From the NCBI RefSeq assembly GCF_001704415.2, contig NC_030817.1, positions 57,211,550-57,275,549 on the forward strand: a stretch of 64,000 bases of DNA, in the 5' to 3' direction. The stretch is from Capra hircus (Eukaryota; Chordata; Mammalia; Artiodactyla; Bovidae). The notes beneath the pieces were generated by a model. The model did no database searches, was not told where the DNA came from, and saw only the letters and a program-made list of their open reading frames with translations. Both the position numbers and the translations under genes were made by a program. Below, piece after piece: positions 1 to 11,240 of this stretch; positions within the stretch are counted from its first letter, which is position 1, and every line of letters begins with the position of its first letter.

Positions 1-182
1 CCTTTCTGGAAATGTGAAGAATATGAACTTACATGTGCTTATAAGCAGAGTCATATAAGTGCCTTGAGGATATTTTAAAGTAATGAAAGACACTGTACCC
101 CTGTCAGCATGTTATAATGCCCCAAACTTTGTAAGGCCAAGCCAATTAACCAGATAACTGCTTACCCTGTAGGTACCTTCAG

Positions 183-248
183 AGGATTGTGAATCATCCT
201 ACCATGTTACAGGACCCTGATGTCAGAGAGTTCTTAGAAAAAGAAGAG
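183..248 (+). CDS. SNX1: SNX1 exon, end of PX domain
   Basis: A 66-nt phase-0 exon, acceptor ccttcag, donor gttagt. It encodes 22 residues, [10 protein letters not shown] to FLEKEE, the last helix of the PX domain. This is the first SNX1 exon in the window; positions 1-182 are intron. Confidence 0.96.
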
Positions 249-3200
249 GTTAGTATTGTACAAACTGAATTTCACAATTCATATCTACCCCTGTGAAATG
301 AAACTAGTTCCTTCAACAAATATTTGAGCACATGCATATAGCCTAGTCTGACTGTATCCTAGTTTATAAGTGCTCAAAAGTGACAAGTGTCTTTCAGCCT
401 CTGAAATAAAAGCAGCTGTGCCTGCAGTCAAAAGTAACTGGTTGTAGAGGTCAAACTGCAACCCAGTTTTGTCTTGCTGGATCAACACAGTGATCTGTTT
501 GGCAGGTCTTGGCATGTCCTTCATAGGTTACTACTTGGCTTCGATTGAATGCTTATTTTGTGCCAGGAGCTGTGGAGTTTTAGTTCAAAACCACTTAACC
601 ACAGACCTCAGAACTGCCAGCATGTAGCAAAAGTGTTGATTCAAGTGGACAGTCTTTTAACAGGCTATGCATAGGCTATTCATGACTGAGAAAAATTAGA
701 GATAGTCCAGTTGCTAATAATTTAAGAGTTAGTAAAATATATCAATACAACAAATACTTAATTCTCATCATAAACAGAAAGTATACAGAAATTCATTGGA
801 GCATACATTTGAAGAATAATGAGGGAGAGGGATAAATTAGGAGTATGAGATTAATGGATATACACTATATATAAAGTAGATAAACAACAAGGATTTACTG
901 TATAACACAAGGAACTCTATTCAGTACCTTGTAATAACCTTATCATGGAAAAGAATCTGAAAAAAAAAAAAAATATATATATATATACACACATATACAA
1001 CTGAATCACATTGCTATACCCCTAGAACTAACACAGTACTATAAATCAACTGTACTTCAGTTTAAAACAAGAATTATAAAATGAAACATGAAACAGCATA
1101 GAAACATAGCTGAAGAAACACATTAGTCATTAAGAATCAAACACTGGAATAAAACAATGGTGTATCTCATAGGAAAGAAAAGTAGAAGGAAATAAGTGAC
1201 AGCGCAGAACTGTTGTTTTGTATTTTTTTTTGTTTTTTAAATTTTTCTTTAACTTGCAAATTGTATATATTACTCACAATAAGAAAATGGTACTAAGTAT
1301 ATGGGTTGCCCCACCAAAATGAACTTCTTTAATTAAAAATTCTGTCTAATGCTCTAAATCTTAGTTCTCCTCTGAGATTCCTAAATCCATTTTTCCTTTT
1401 CATGCCCTCATACCCGCCTGGTGCCCCTAGAGCAGGGTTTATCTCCAGTGGCACTGTGAACATTTTGGGCTGGATCATCCTTTGTTGTGGGGATGTCCTG
1501 TGCACTGTTGGTTTAGCAGCATTCCTGGCCTCTATCCATTAGATGCCAGTACCCTCCCCCACCTCCTGTCCAGGTTTTTTTTTAATTTGGTGTGTCCAGA
1601 GTCTTAGTTTTGGCAGTATCTTTCTTCGTTGCAGCATGTGGAATCCTTTGTAGTGGTATGTGAACTCTTAATTGCAGCATGCGAGATCTAGTTCCCTGAC
1701 CAGGGATCGAATCTGGGTCCCCTGTACTGGGAGCACAGAGTCTTAGGCACTGGACCACCAGGGAAGTCCCCTGTCCCCAGTTTTAGTAAGCAAAATTATC
1801 TCCATACATGACCAACTGTCCCTTAGGGGGCAAAATGGCCCTGAGTTAAGACTCTCAAGAGTCCTGAGCACTAAAATCTAATTGTTCAGCGTGGTATACT
1901 ACATACACTATGGATTCTTCAGCATCCTTTTCATGCCTTAGGAAAGGAGTGGGAAGACTGAACTAGTCAAATTGTTTCTAAGTATTTGGCATGCTTGACT
2001 TAACTAGATGTCCATAAAAGTAGCCTCAATCTATTATGCTCCTTTGTTCCCTGAGGAAAATTCGAATGGAATTATAGCTTCAAAGTGTCTCAAGATTTTA
2101 AGTCTAGCTGTGTGTGAGTATGCATCCAAAAAGGACTTTTGACTTTTAAACAAAAGTATTTGGTATTTCAGCAGTTTATGCCTGGGTAGCAGATAATCTC
2201 AATATGAGGTCACCTGGCCACATAACACACACTGCCTGTCTTTCTGCACACAGTATCAAAAGCTGACAGTTTTGCTGATTCTCTTTAATGTGGTCCTTTG
2301 ATTTTTTTTTTTCTCTCCACATTGTTAGTTAAGGATTTGTCTAATTGCCCTTGAAAATAACAGCCTACAGTTCAGATAATTTATTTGGCAAGTTTGGGGC
2401 ATGCCATCTGATGGATACTAATTCTTCTGAACCTAAAATAGGGGCAGCAGATAACTTGCCACCTTGCCTTCTTGCTCTTGTAGCTGCCACGTGCTGTGGG
2501 TACCCAGACATTGAGTGGCGCTGGTCTCCTCAAGATGTTCAACAAAGCTACAGATGCAGTCAGCAAAATGACCATCAAGATGAATGAATCCGACATTGTG
2601 AGTAGCACTGGGCCTCTCAGCTTCCCCAGCCCCCTCAGGGTTATGCGTCAGAAGCCTTGAGGAGTCCTGAAATTTCTGAGATTAGAGACTTTCTTTTTAC
2701 AATAATTCAGTCCCTTAAACAAGAAGGAAAAAACTGCTAGGGAAAAGACAGCTCTATGATGAGTAGCCTCCTTTAAAGCTTTGGGCCTATGTGTTTCAGT
2801 GGTTTGAGGAGAAGCTCCAGGAGGTAGAGTGTGAGGAGCAGCGCTTGCGGAAACTGCATGCCGTTGTAGAAACTCTAGTCAACCACAGGAAAGGTAACAA
2901 GCTTCTGACGTACACTTGGAGCTGGGGGGAAACTGATGTCTCCAGTGAGCTAGAGGTGGGAGGGCATGTTGTTCCCAAACCTCTCAGCCATTCAAGTTGA
3001 AATTCGCAACCCACTCGGTCCTTGATGTTCTGATCAGAGAGAGAATGCCACGCATCTCCTGACAGGAAGCATGCCTCTGCCGCCGAAGGCACTGTACTCT
3101 ACCTGGGGGAGTGCAGAGAAGCCGTCCCAGTTACAGCTTGACCTGGGATTGTGGGCTTTGGTTGGTGGCATTTGAGTCGGTGGCTTATATCCAAAATGAT

Positions 3201-6200
3201 GCTACATGCCTTAGCTACATGGTCCAATGAGAAATATGTAAATGCTGGAAACCATATATGTCTCCTGACCCTTCTTCACCTTTCTCTGGTGAGATTTGCT
3301 TAAGAGCTAGTGAAATTTGCCAAGTTTGAATGCTTTAATCATGCTGATAATCAGAAGTCTAAACAGGCAGAAAACCATTAGAATGGAGACCAATATAAGA
3401 GTTGGCAAAATATGACCCAGCTGGGTCATATCTAGCCATAGACCTATTGGTCATGGACCTATTGCTGTGGCTCTAAGTGGTTTTTAACATTTTTGAAGAG
3501 ATGATGGGATGGAAGGGTTGGGGAGGGGAGCAAGGAGAGTGAGCTGTATGTGCTCTGCAAAGGTTAAAATACTTGGCTCTTCACAGAAAAGTTGTTCTAC
3601 TCTGGTGCATGCAAGACTCTGCAGTGTGTACATACACTCTGTCTCTTGCAGGCAGGCTGCTTACTGTGAGCTCTAATGTGAAAATCAGAACTGTGCCATT
3701 GGCCCATTTCTATTAACTGGCCCCAGTTCTCCAGGAGCATCGGAACTGCTCCATCCAAGCAAGCCAAGCCTAGCCTAGGGAAACAGGGCAGCAGGCACCT
3801 CTCTTTGCTCGTGTGCCCGAGCTACATCGCCCTCACTTTCTGAATTCAGTTGGCTCTGGTGTAAATGGCCAGATTGCAGAGCCCATGGTTGCCAGACACG
3901 CAGGGGCCAGTGTCGCTCAGGCACCCGGGCAGTGCCAGCTGACTTGTCCCTCTTCCTCGGGAGATCAGAGGCTCTGCTGTCTTCTTCCTGCCAGAGCTAG
4001 CGCTGAACACGGCCCAGTTTGCCAAGAGTCTCGCCATGCTTGGGAGCTCTGAGGACAACACAGCACTGTCACGGGCACTCTCCCAGCTGGCTGAGGTGGA
4101 AGAAAAGATCGAGCAGCTCCACCAGGAACAGGCCAACAATGACTTCTTCCTCCTCGCAGAGCTCCTGAGTGACTATATTCGCCTCCTGGCCATAGTCCGC
4201 GTAAGCATCTTGTCCCTCTCCTCTTTTTCCTCCACTGGATTTAATTTGTCTTTTCCTTTGCTCTTCTTCTTCCCAAGATGGTTTCATCCATTATAGCTTG
4301 AAATAGGTATAGTTTTTCTACTCTCAAAAGAGAAAGTATCTTGTGAACTGAAACATCCATTAAACTCTTAGTTATCTCTGAGTCATTTTGAGGCCCGCAG
4401 CCAGTATTTTAAATCAGCTTGAAGAAAAGACCACTCTTGAATTTCCAAGTAGGCCCTTCCTTATTGTTGAAGCTGGACAGCATCCTATATTCCTTTCTTT
4501 AAGCAAGGCTGTTTCAGGCCTAGGTCTGGACCCCTTGGAGCTGTGACTTCCTCAGCCCTCTGGCCTTAGCCTTCCTAATAGTATGCAGCAGCTTGGCCCT
4601 GGTAAGAGCCAGCCCTCTTGCTGGCTTCCACTTTTCCCTCCAGTGTGGGCCACCAGGTAACTCCACACAACCAGTGTGTTGCTACATGGAGGAGGGTGGC
4701 CAGGGGGCTGAGGGAGCTTGTCACCAGAGCTGTGCTGTGCTGACCACACCAGTGACAAGACTGCAGCCTGCCCCTCAGGTCAGGCACCTCACCTTCTCTT
4801 CTGGTGACCAAGGCACTCTGGTTTCCCTGATCTTTCAGAGTGGCTGAGGAAGCTTCACTGGGCAGTGAGATTAGTTCTCGCGTGGCCTCTCTGAGACAGA
4901 GGAAGGAGTCAAGAGGGAGCCTGGCACCTGCCCTAATAGGGCCTGAATCTGCCTGATCCAGGTTGGGACCAGAACATCTGAGCCTCTGAGTTGGAACAGA
5001 GCCACACAAACACACTCACTCTCACTCTCTCTCCCCCCGCCCCCCATGCCCGAGCTCTCCCCAGCCTGAGAGCTCCTGCATTGTCAGGAGCCACGCTGCC
5101 CCCAGGGCGCATTTTCTCCGTGGCAGAGTTGCTTAATATAGTCTGCAAGATTGCTCACTGTCTTCTCCCATTGGCTGCTTGGTTTGCTGCTGACTCCAGA
5201 GTGAGAAGAGGCTGGAAAAGTAACCTGTTCTGGCATGCTTGGAACAGGTCAGACTGCTTAGACTAGAAAGCCACCCCAGGGAAGGGTTCTCTCTGGGGAT
5301 GCTTTCAGAGAGCAGTGTTGTCTGGGGCTTCTAGAGAGCTCAGCATTTGGATACGACCCTCAGGCCAGGGACCCTGTATGGAGAGGGGTGAGGGAGGCCT
5401 TACTGAGGCAGCTCACTTTAGTGCTCAGACTGCAAACTGGTCTTTTCTCAGAGACCCCTCACCCGCCCTTCTCGTGGTCATGTGCTGGCAGTGGGACTGG
5501 AGAGATGAACAGTTGTTACTTCTCTGCGGAAACCTGCAGCTGTACCGCAGTTAGCCGAGGGTGTTAGGCTGGATTTGAGGTCACACTTTACCTGATCCTT
5601 TATTCAGCTGTTTAGAAATTGCAGATAAGCAGCAGTGACAGTGCAGGGGAAGATAAATTTGGTGTCCTTTCACTCCTTGAGGTTCAAGTCTTGGCAAAGG
5701 CCTGAACTAAGGAGGCCTGAAAAACATCCAGGGAACTCTCTCACAGGGTTGGGGAGCAGAAGGAGCGGTGTTGGGAGGCTGCCCCAGGCAGAGCCCTTTC
5801 ATCCCAGCCTCTTGAAGCCTACAGAGCCAGTGGGGGTGCAAGATGGTTTGGTTAGTCCACCAGGCATCCTCTGGACATGCTGATGGTGATCAAGGAACTG
5901 AAAACAGGGAAGACCAGCAAATGGACTTCAGAGAGCTTCTTGAAGGCCTTGATAGCCGCGAGCAGTTGAATGTATGGATGAGATGAAGTTTACTTAGTAT
6001 AAAGATCTGTTAAGCTGAAGGAGGTGGGGAGATCTGTCGAGCTCACCCTGTATATTGTTTGGGTGTCAGTATAGAGTTTGCTTCCTTAGGTTGGTCTTCT
6101 CTGATGTGTCTCCCAGACTCAACTAGGTCCTCAAGTGTGTTTTTGCAGTACTCTGCTTGTTTTTTCTGTACTCTGCATTCTTATAATTACTTATTGGCAG

Positions 6201-8707
6201 TTAGTAATACAGTGTCAGGTTTTCCTGTTAGACTTCAAGCTCCATGAAAGCAGGCCTGTGTGTTTCATTTCCCACTATATTCTTAGCCCTTGGCACAGTG
6301 CAGGCATTTAAGGAAAGTGTGTAGACTCATGAACTGAGTGATCTCAGGGAGTCCGTTTGAAAGCCATAGATTGGGCCTGGGCATCAGACCACCTGCTTGT
6401 GCTGGGCCATCCAGCCTTGGGAGCAGCATGATGCAGCATGACGCTGGTCTACTGGAGCCTTGGAGAGAAGTCTTACCCAAGCTTGTGCTTTTGGACATTA
6501 CACTTCAAGCTGGGCATTAACACAAGATTGTGGAACCTGCCCTTGCTCAGCCCTTCCCCAGCACAGTCGCTGGGAGAGCCCCCTCCTCCCAAGGCAGAGC
6601 CAGCAGAGTGCCTGAAGGGCTGGTTATGCTTCTCCCCAAACCTCACCCTCACAGGCCGCCTTTGACCAGCGCATGAAGACGTGGCAGCGCTGGCAGGATG
6701 CTCAGGCCACCCTGCAGAAGAAGCGGGAGGCTGAGGCTCGGCTGCTGTGGGCCAACAAGCCTGACAAGCTGCAGCAGGCCAAGGATGAGATTGTAGAGGT
6801 GAGCCCCCCGAGGCAGACCTGCAGGGACGTTCTAGCTCCTGAGTGAGTCCGGATTCCACCCCACTGAGCTGCTTAGAACCCCTCAGCAGGCAGGAGAACT
6901 AATGGAGTCTAAAGGACAGTGGCTGGCAAAGCCTCTGCGAATGGCCCGGGGTCTGCCCTGAGACCGGGCCTTCCTCCTCCTCTCCTGTTTCACCCACACT
7001 TGCCAAATTAGAATCTCTGCAGGAGCGGTCCTGCCTGGGTCTTTGAAAAGCTCCAAGGTGATTCACATGTGCCCTTCTGGTGAGAACTAAATTCAGTTCT
7101 CTGGGCCTCCCAGCCTTGCTGGCAAGTACCTGAACTGGAGCCTCTGGGGAACTAGATTTCTTAGGAGCCAGACTTGGCCTGAGACACATGGCACCTCTTT
7201 CCCAGCCAGTTCAGAGGTGACCTCTACTGGAGTCTGGATTACCTGTGGAATCTCCATATCTAATCTTACCCAGAGGGACAAACAAATGACCAATTGAGGT
7301 CTCAGATACACAGTTGCTGTTCAGAGGTAAAGACTTAATAGTAACTCCATAATATGTTAAGGGATCCTTTCTTTCCTCTTTCTTCCCAGTGGGAGTCTCG
7401 GGTGACTCAGTATGAAAGGGACTTTGAAAGGATTTCAACTGTGGTCCGAAAAGAAGTGATACGGTTTGAGGTAAGCTAGAAGATCCTCCTCCTCACCAGT
7501 GTGCAGTGCCTGGTTTAGTGGTAGTACTGGTTCTGTCCACATCTCTACTGAGTAGGGAGACAGATGGCAGTGCCAGCGACTTGGCAGTTATTATGACCAA
7601 GCATGGCTGTGTATGTGTCTGTGTGTGTGTGCACGCGCGCTCACATTTATATGTTTGTTCCTGAGGCAAAGTGGCTGTCCTCCACTGGTTGCTGGACCAG
7701 AGCGGTTAGACACAAAACAAAGCTTGCCCTGTCATAACCCCTCTACTCCCCTGTCCTTTTTCCTCGCTTTCCCACCCTGCCACCATTCAAGAAAGCCTTG
7801 CAAGAGGTTATTGGGCTGGAAATTGTAGCTAATCCAGCTGCTGCCTCTCCTTTCTGAGGCTGTGTTCAGCCTTGGTCAGCAAAAACATCACCATCCTGTC
7901 AAGAAGGGAAGGAGCAACTGTCCGGATGGTCAGTGTAGAATCCTGTCTCCTTTAGAAAGAGAAATCCAAGGACTTCAGAAACCACGTGATCAAGTACCTC
8001 GAGACACTCCTGTATTCACAGCAGCAGGTATGTAACTTGTGCCTGGCTTTCTTCCTCTCCTGCTTGCTTGGGCCAGCTGCATACTTGAGATTTTGGTGAC
8101 AGGGTGGTCTGGCATACATCAGGGGTCTGGGCCCTGCTTAATCAATAATTGAACATAAGTCCTGTTTCTCTAATGTGGTGCATCCAGTAGGGTCTTTTGC
8201 TAATAAGCAGGATAGCCTTAATCCTACAGTGAGTTAGTTTTTAAGGACAAACCCCAACTCTCCTCTCCCTGTAACCCCCTGATACCACCTAGCCCTCTTG
8301 AGGCTGAGGTCCCAATCGGTATGTGGAACAGTGACCCTGTTGTGAGGAGCTAACTGACCTGAGCCAAGCTGTGGCCCCCACGGGGGTACTTCCTCTGGGG
8401 CAGAACCAGGACTGTCTTCAGACCTTGCACTTGATGCTTCCTTCAGTTTAGAGAGGTAAGGGTAGTGTGGCTGGCCAGCCGGTCTGTCCCAGGGTCTCCT
8501 CTCAGCATACCCATTTCCTCAGCTTGGCGTCAGCCTAGGCCTCCCTGTGCTGGCCAAGGGCACTTGGGGAAGTGCCTTGGCTTACTCGTAACCCTTCCAG
8601 GCTCAGGCTCTGCCACTTGATGGGAGCACTTGCTTACTGAGCCCACTTCTTTGCAGCTGGCTAAGTACTGGGAAGCCTTCCTTCCTGAGGCAAAGGCCAT
8701 CTCCTAA
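183..8707 (+). CDS. SNX1: Sorting nexin-1, 3' part: last eight coding exons (end of PX domain and whole BAR domain)
   Basis: Eight exons join in frame: 183-248, 2484-2597, 2800-2893, 3995-4200, 6655-6798, 7390-7470, 7956-8027, 8657-8707. All have AG acceptors and GT donors. They give 275 residues ending in EAKAIS, matching the human SNX1 C-terminus almost residue for residue; with a 522-residue human length they are residues 248-522. Known role: SNX-BAR partner of retromer, binding PtdIns3P through the PX domain and sensing curvature through a dimeric BAR domain on endosomal tubules. The end of the PX domain is in the first exon, the membrane-inserting amphipathic helix ([17 protein letters not shown]) in the second, and the three-helix BAR domain in the rest. 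Two differences from remembered human sequence are conservative (DEIVEW for DEILEW, DFRNH for DFKNH). The 5' exons lie left of the window. No break in reading frame. Confidence 0.97.
818..1077 (+). repeat. L1 LINE 3' end
   Basis: The stretch has the typical artiodactyl L1 3' UTR wording: ACAAGGATTTACTGTATAAC, then ACTCTATTCAGTACC, an A-rich and (TA)n tract at 961-986, and a tail with ATAAATCAACTGTACTTCAG. It lies in the SNX1 intron between the exons at 183-248 and 2484-2597. Boundaries are approximate. Confidence 0.75.
1432..1852. mobile_element. hAT-type non-autonomous DNA transposon fragment, split by a CHR SINE
   Basis: The left part (about 1432-1571) reads CACTGTGAACATTTTGGGC, GGATCATCCTTTGTTGTGGG and TAGATGCCAGTA. 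The right part (about 1777-1852) reads ATCTCCATACATGACC and CCCTTAGGGGGCAAAATGGC. Together they match a common mammalian hAT/MER5-like element whose exact family I cannot fix. The CHR SINE at 1572-1769 interrupts it. Confidence 0.6.
1572..1769 (-). repeat. CHR-type tRNA-Glu SINE
   Basis: On the minus strand it begins with the family start GGGACTTCCCTGGTGGTCCA and includes the tRNA B-box-like GGATCGAATCTGGGTCCCC region (given as on the plus strand). It ends in the T-run at 1574-1583. A direct repeat CCTGTCC (1565-1571 and 1770-1776) flanks it, a likely target-site duplication. Confidence 0.8.
2484..2597 (+). CDS. SNX1: SNX1 exon, amphipathic-helix linker
   Basis: A 114-nt phase-0 exon (38 codons), acceptor cttgtag, donor gtgagt. 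It runs from LPRAVGTQ to KMNESDI. It carries the amphipathic helix between PX and BAR domains that inserts into membranes in SNX-BAR proteins, with Leu, Met and Phe on one face and Lys on the other. Confidence 0.97.
2800..2893 (+). CDS. SNX1: SNX1 exon, start of BAR helix 1
   Basis: A 94-nt exon (31 codons plus one base), acceptor tgtttcag, donor gtaaca. It starts [10 protein letters not shown] and ends VNHRK; the split Glu codon is completed by the next exon. The Glu/Lys-rich heptad-like pattern fits the first BAR helix. Confidence 0.97.
2894..3994 (+). other. SNX1: SNX1 intron with an old hAT-like remnant and a perfect palindrome
   Basis: About 3393-3608 resembles a degraded hAT-type element: GAGTTGGCAAAATATGACCC near one end and GGCTCTTCACAGAAAAGTTG near the other. 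A perfect 22-bp palindrome sits at 3410-3431 (see findings). Nothing else is recognised. Confidence 0.5.
3995..4200 (+). CDS. SNX1: SNX1 exon, BAR helices 1 and 2
   Basis: A 206-nt exon (two bases plus 68 codons), acceptor ttcctgccag, donor gtaagc. It runs from [10 protein letters not shown] through [10 protein letters not shown] and [10 protein letters not shown] to IRLLAIVR. This is the longest SNX1 exon here and encodes the core of the BAR dimer surface. Confidence 0.98.
4201..6654 (+). other. SNX1: SNX1 intron, largely unique sequence
   Basis: About 2.45 kb. Only an L2-like remnant near 6210-6330 is recognised (AAGCTCCATGAAAGCAGGCC and CCTTGGCACAGTGCAGGCAT). A CA/CT-rich patch lies at 5004-5040. 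Open frames across it lack coding features. Confidence 0.6.
6210..6330 (+). repeat. L2 LINE 3' fragment
   Basis: It contains the family's AGCTCCATGAAAGCAGG and CCCTTGGCACAGTGCAGGC wording, with divergence typical of an ancient copy. Confidence 0.5.
6655..6798 (+). CDS. SNX1: SNX1 exon, BAR helix 2
   Basis: A 144-nt phase-0 exon (48 codons), acceptor ccctcacag, donor gtgagc. It runs from [10 protein letters not shown] to AKDEIVE. The [20 protein letters not shown] stretch is the Lys/Arg-rich part of BAR helix 2, which in the family faces the membrane. Confidence 0.98.
7390..7470 (+). CDS. SNX1: SNX1 exon, BAR helix 3 start
   Basis: An 81-nt phase-0 exon (27 codons), acceptor ttcccag, donor gtaagc. 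It runs from [10 protein letters not shown] to KEVIRFE. Confidence 0.97.
7956..8027 (+). CDS. SNX1: SNX1 exon, BAR helix 3
   Basis: A 72-nt phase-0 exon (24 codons), acceptor cctttag, donor gtatgt. It runs from [10 protein letters not shown] to LYSQQQ. Confidence 0.97.
8657..8707 (+). CDS. SNX1: SNX1 terminal coding exon
   Basis: After acceptor tttgcag come 16 codons, [16 protein letters not shown], and TAA at 8705-8707. This is the expected SNX1 C-terminus. The exon continues into the 3' UTR. Confidence 0.98.
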   Translation: MAKYWEAFLPEAKAIS

Positions 8708-9092
8708 TGGATCGAGGACACCAGAGCCGCCTGCCTGACGCTGCCTTTTTATACACTGTCCTCCACCTCTGCCGGGCCCAGCGATGCATCCTGCCCAGCC
8801 TGGACTTCACCCCTTCCCTCCTGCCCCCACAACCGAGCTGTCCCCAGTCCCTCTAACCGTTACTTCACTTAGCTTCCATATATATTTTCTTACCTGAAAG
8901 AATAGTTTCTTGCTTTAAGCAAAAGTCCTATACTAGGTGGTGGAATTAGGGGATGGGGTGGAGTATTGATATAAATATATAAATACAAATGTATATTTTT
9001 CAGGATGTGGTTAGGAACTGAGGATAACGTTTTCTGTTACTCCTGACGGTGCCATGAAAAGATTATGTAATAAAATACTTTAAAATCGGGTC
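8708..9092 (+). other. SNX1: SNX1 3' untranslated region
   Basis: About 385 nt from the stop codon to the expected cleavage site shortly after the AATAAA signal. It turns AT-rich from about 8,875 onward. The cleavage position is inferred. Confidence 0.8.
9069..9074 (+). terminator. SNX1: SNX1 polyadenylation signal AATAAA
   Basis: The canonical AATAAA hexamer lies 362 nt after the SNX1 stop codon in a short AT-rich stretch. It is the only canonical plus-strand signal just downstream of the stop. Confidence 0.8.
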
Positions 9093-9095
9093 ACA

Positions 9096-10085
9096 TGACT
9101 GAGAATGGTGGTGCTTTTTGCTCTAGGCTGGGGAACAGTTGGGAAGCAGCTCTAAACAAGAAGTGCCCGGTAGAGTCATGCAATGAGTTCCTCTCCACGG
9201 GAGCTCGTGGGCCTTGGCTCCTGCTTCCCCGCAGGACTGGGGTTTCCTTTGCTCTCTCTACCCCAGCTGCCTGTTCTGAGGGTCTCTTACTAACTCTTAC
9301 TCCTGCTTCTTTAGGGAAGGAGTTTTAAACACGTCTCTTCTAATAAGAGGAACAAAACCAGTTCTCCCGGAAAGGAGGCAGACTTTCATTTTTATTCCTG
9401 CCCTGTTTCTCTCAGCTGCCCAGGGCTCTCTGAGAGTTTGCCTTCTGATAGCAAAGGCTTGTGTTCCGAACTTCTTTTTGCCACCCATCAAAGCAGGTGC
9501 TCAGTAGACTGGTTTATGTTAAAAATGTAAAGAACTGATAAGGACTTAACACTTCACCCCACTGACAACAGAACCAGGCACTCTGCCTTGAGATAAAAGT
9601 CATCCCAGGGTTCCTAAACCTGAGTTCTGAGAAGCTTTACGGTCTATGCTCAGGAGAGAGCATGTCGGCAAGAGGCCCTGGTGTTATAAGCACAAGCCAA
9701 GGGCATTCAAAGGGGTCTCTGTGCTGGCCTGGCCAGGGAGGCCCAGTCTCAGATGTGCCCTTGCTGGGCTTCCCCTCAGCTGTGTCCGCAGCTGCTAAGC
9801 TCGCTGCTCAGAGCAGACTGCGAAGCTGCTGTGTGGGGCAGGGCTGGCAGACTGCCTGCAGGGGAGCCTCATACTCCTAGCCCCACCACCCTCAGATGCC
9901 CTTGCTGAGGGCACTCCAGACCCACAGTATCTATCTGTTCTTGGGGTGAGGGATAGGTGTCAAGGTTTGAGTGGGGCAGCCTGAGGCAAGAGAAGGCAGT
10001 CAATAGCACTGATCTCCAGTATTCTCCAGCATACCTGCCTGACGGGAGTGCCTATGCTGGCAAGTATTTTTTTCAATATGCTGAT
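9096..10085. other. Intergenic DNA downstream of SNX1, nothing recognised
   Basis: Mixed-composition sequence without recognisable exon, RNA gene or repeat, ending at a T-run (10085-10100). Confidence 0.5.
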
Positions 10086-10399
10086 TTTTTTTTTTTTTTT
10101 TAAGGAAAAGTCACTCAATCTCTCCCTTCCCCCTAATATCCTTATTACCACCTTTGATATTACCCTTCCAATCTTACTTATATGCTTGCTCTGCTTAGTT
10201 ATAATAATGGACACATAAAATACTCTGTATCCGGCTTTCATCATTCAACCCTGTATAAGCTATAAGCATTTTTTCTATCTTGTTATGTATTTTCACAGAT
10301 GTTTATTTGTAACGCTCTAATTTTAAGGCTTCCATAGAGTGACTGTACCATAATTCTGACTCATCCCTTGTTGTTGGATTGCTGGTTTGTTTGGGAACT

Positions 10400-11240
10400 T
10401 CTAGAATTTTCATATGATTTTAAACTTACAGAAAAGTTACAGGAATATCACGAAGAACTCCCACTTACCAAGTACTTACATTTTACCACCCCATTTGCTT
10501 TATGACTTACGATTTGCTTTATCTGTATTTATGTGTTGTATTTTCTCAATCATTGAGAGTCAGTTGTAGATATTGTTACCCCTCTACCCCAAAACTTCAG
10601 TAAGCCTTTCCTTAAGAAAAAGGACTTCCTCTCAACATTTGTAACCGTGACCATTTGGCAGAAGTGGGAAGCATAGCGCTGACGCCGTGCTGACGCTGAC
10701 AGGAGGCGGTTATCTGCGCGTGCCCACTGTTTAAGTTGTGTCCGGTGCCCTAGTGCTGCCCTCTGTCGTGAGTCCCTGTTCCCGATGCAGAATCATGTGT
10801 TACGTTAGTTGTGAAACATGCTTACACGTGTCTCTCAATTCAGATGTCTTTCCTTTTATTACCTTGGCCTTTTTGAAGAATACAGCCACACATTTTGTAG
10901 AATGTTCCTCAAATTGGATTGGTCTCATGGACTAGATTAGGGTTTGGCATGTTGGACAGGAACATCACAAAAGTCATTTGTCCTCTGTGTGTCTTAAGTT
11001 GGCAGGTGATGTTACTTGATCCCATTAATATTGACGTTAGCTCTGTGATCACTTGGTTAAGTTCAAGTCTGCCAGACTTCCCCTTTCTAAGTTGACTTCT
11101 CCCTTTGTAAGCAACAGGTTGCTTGTGGGGAGACACTTTGATGTCATGTACATACCTTGTTCTTCATTCAGTGTGATTTTCAACTCCATAGTTTCTTCTA
11201 CACTTGTTTGACATTCTACTTCTAAAGGAAAGCATCTTCC
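10400..11240 (+). repeat. Old L1 (L1M-type) remnant
   Basis: It reads TTTAAACTTACAGAAAAGTT, TTGAGAGTCAGTTGTAGA, TAGAATGTTCCTCAAATTGG, TTGATCCCATTAATATTGAC and TGTGGGGAGACACTTTGATG, in the order found in a common L1M 3' region. Divergence is high. Subfamily and edges are uncertain. Confidence 0.6.

Larger units (their letters stand above)
249..2483 (+). other. SNX1: SNX1 intron
   Basis: AT-rich intron holding the L1 tail and the hAT/CHR nest listed separately. The other parts show no coding, RNA-gene or repeat signal that I recognise. Confidence 0.8.

Noticed and set aside
4552..5015. Overlapping open frames in the large SNX1 intron
   Set aside because: Frames on both strands overlap, with no splice borders or domain; ordinary GC-rich intron.
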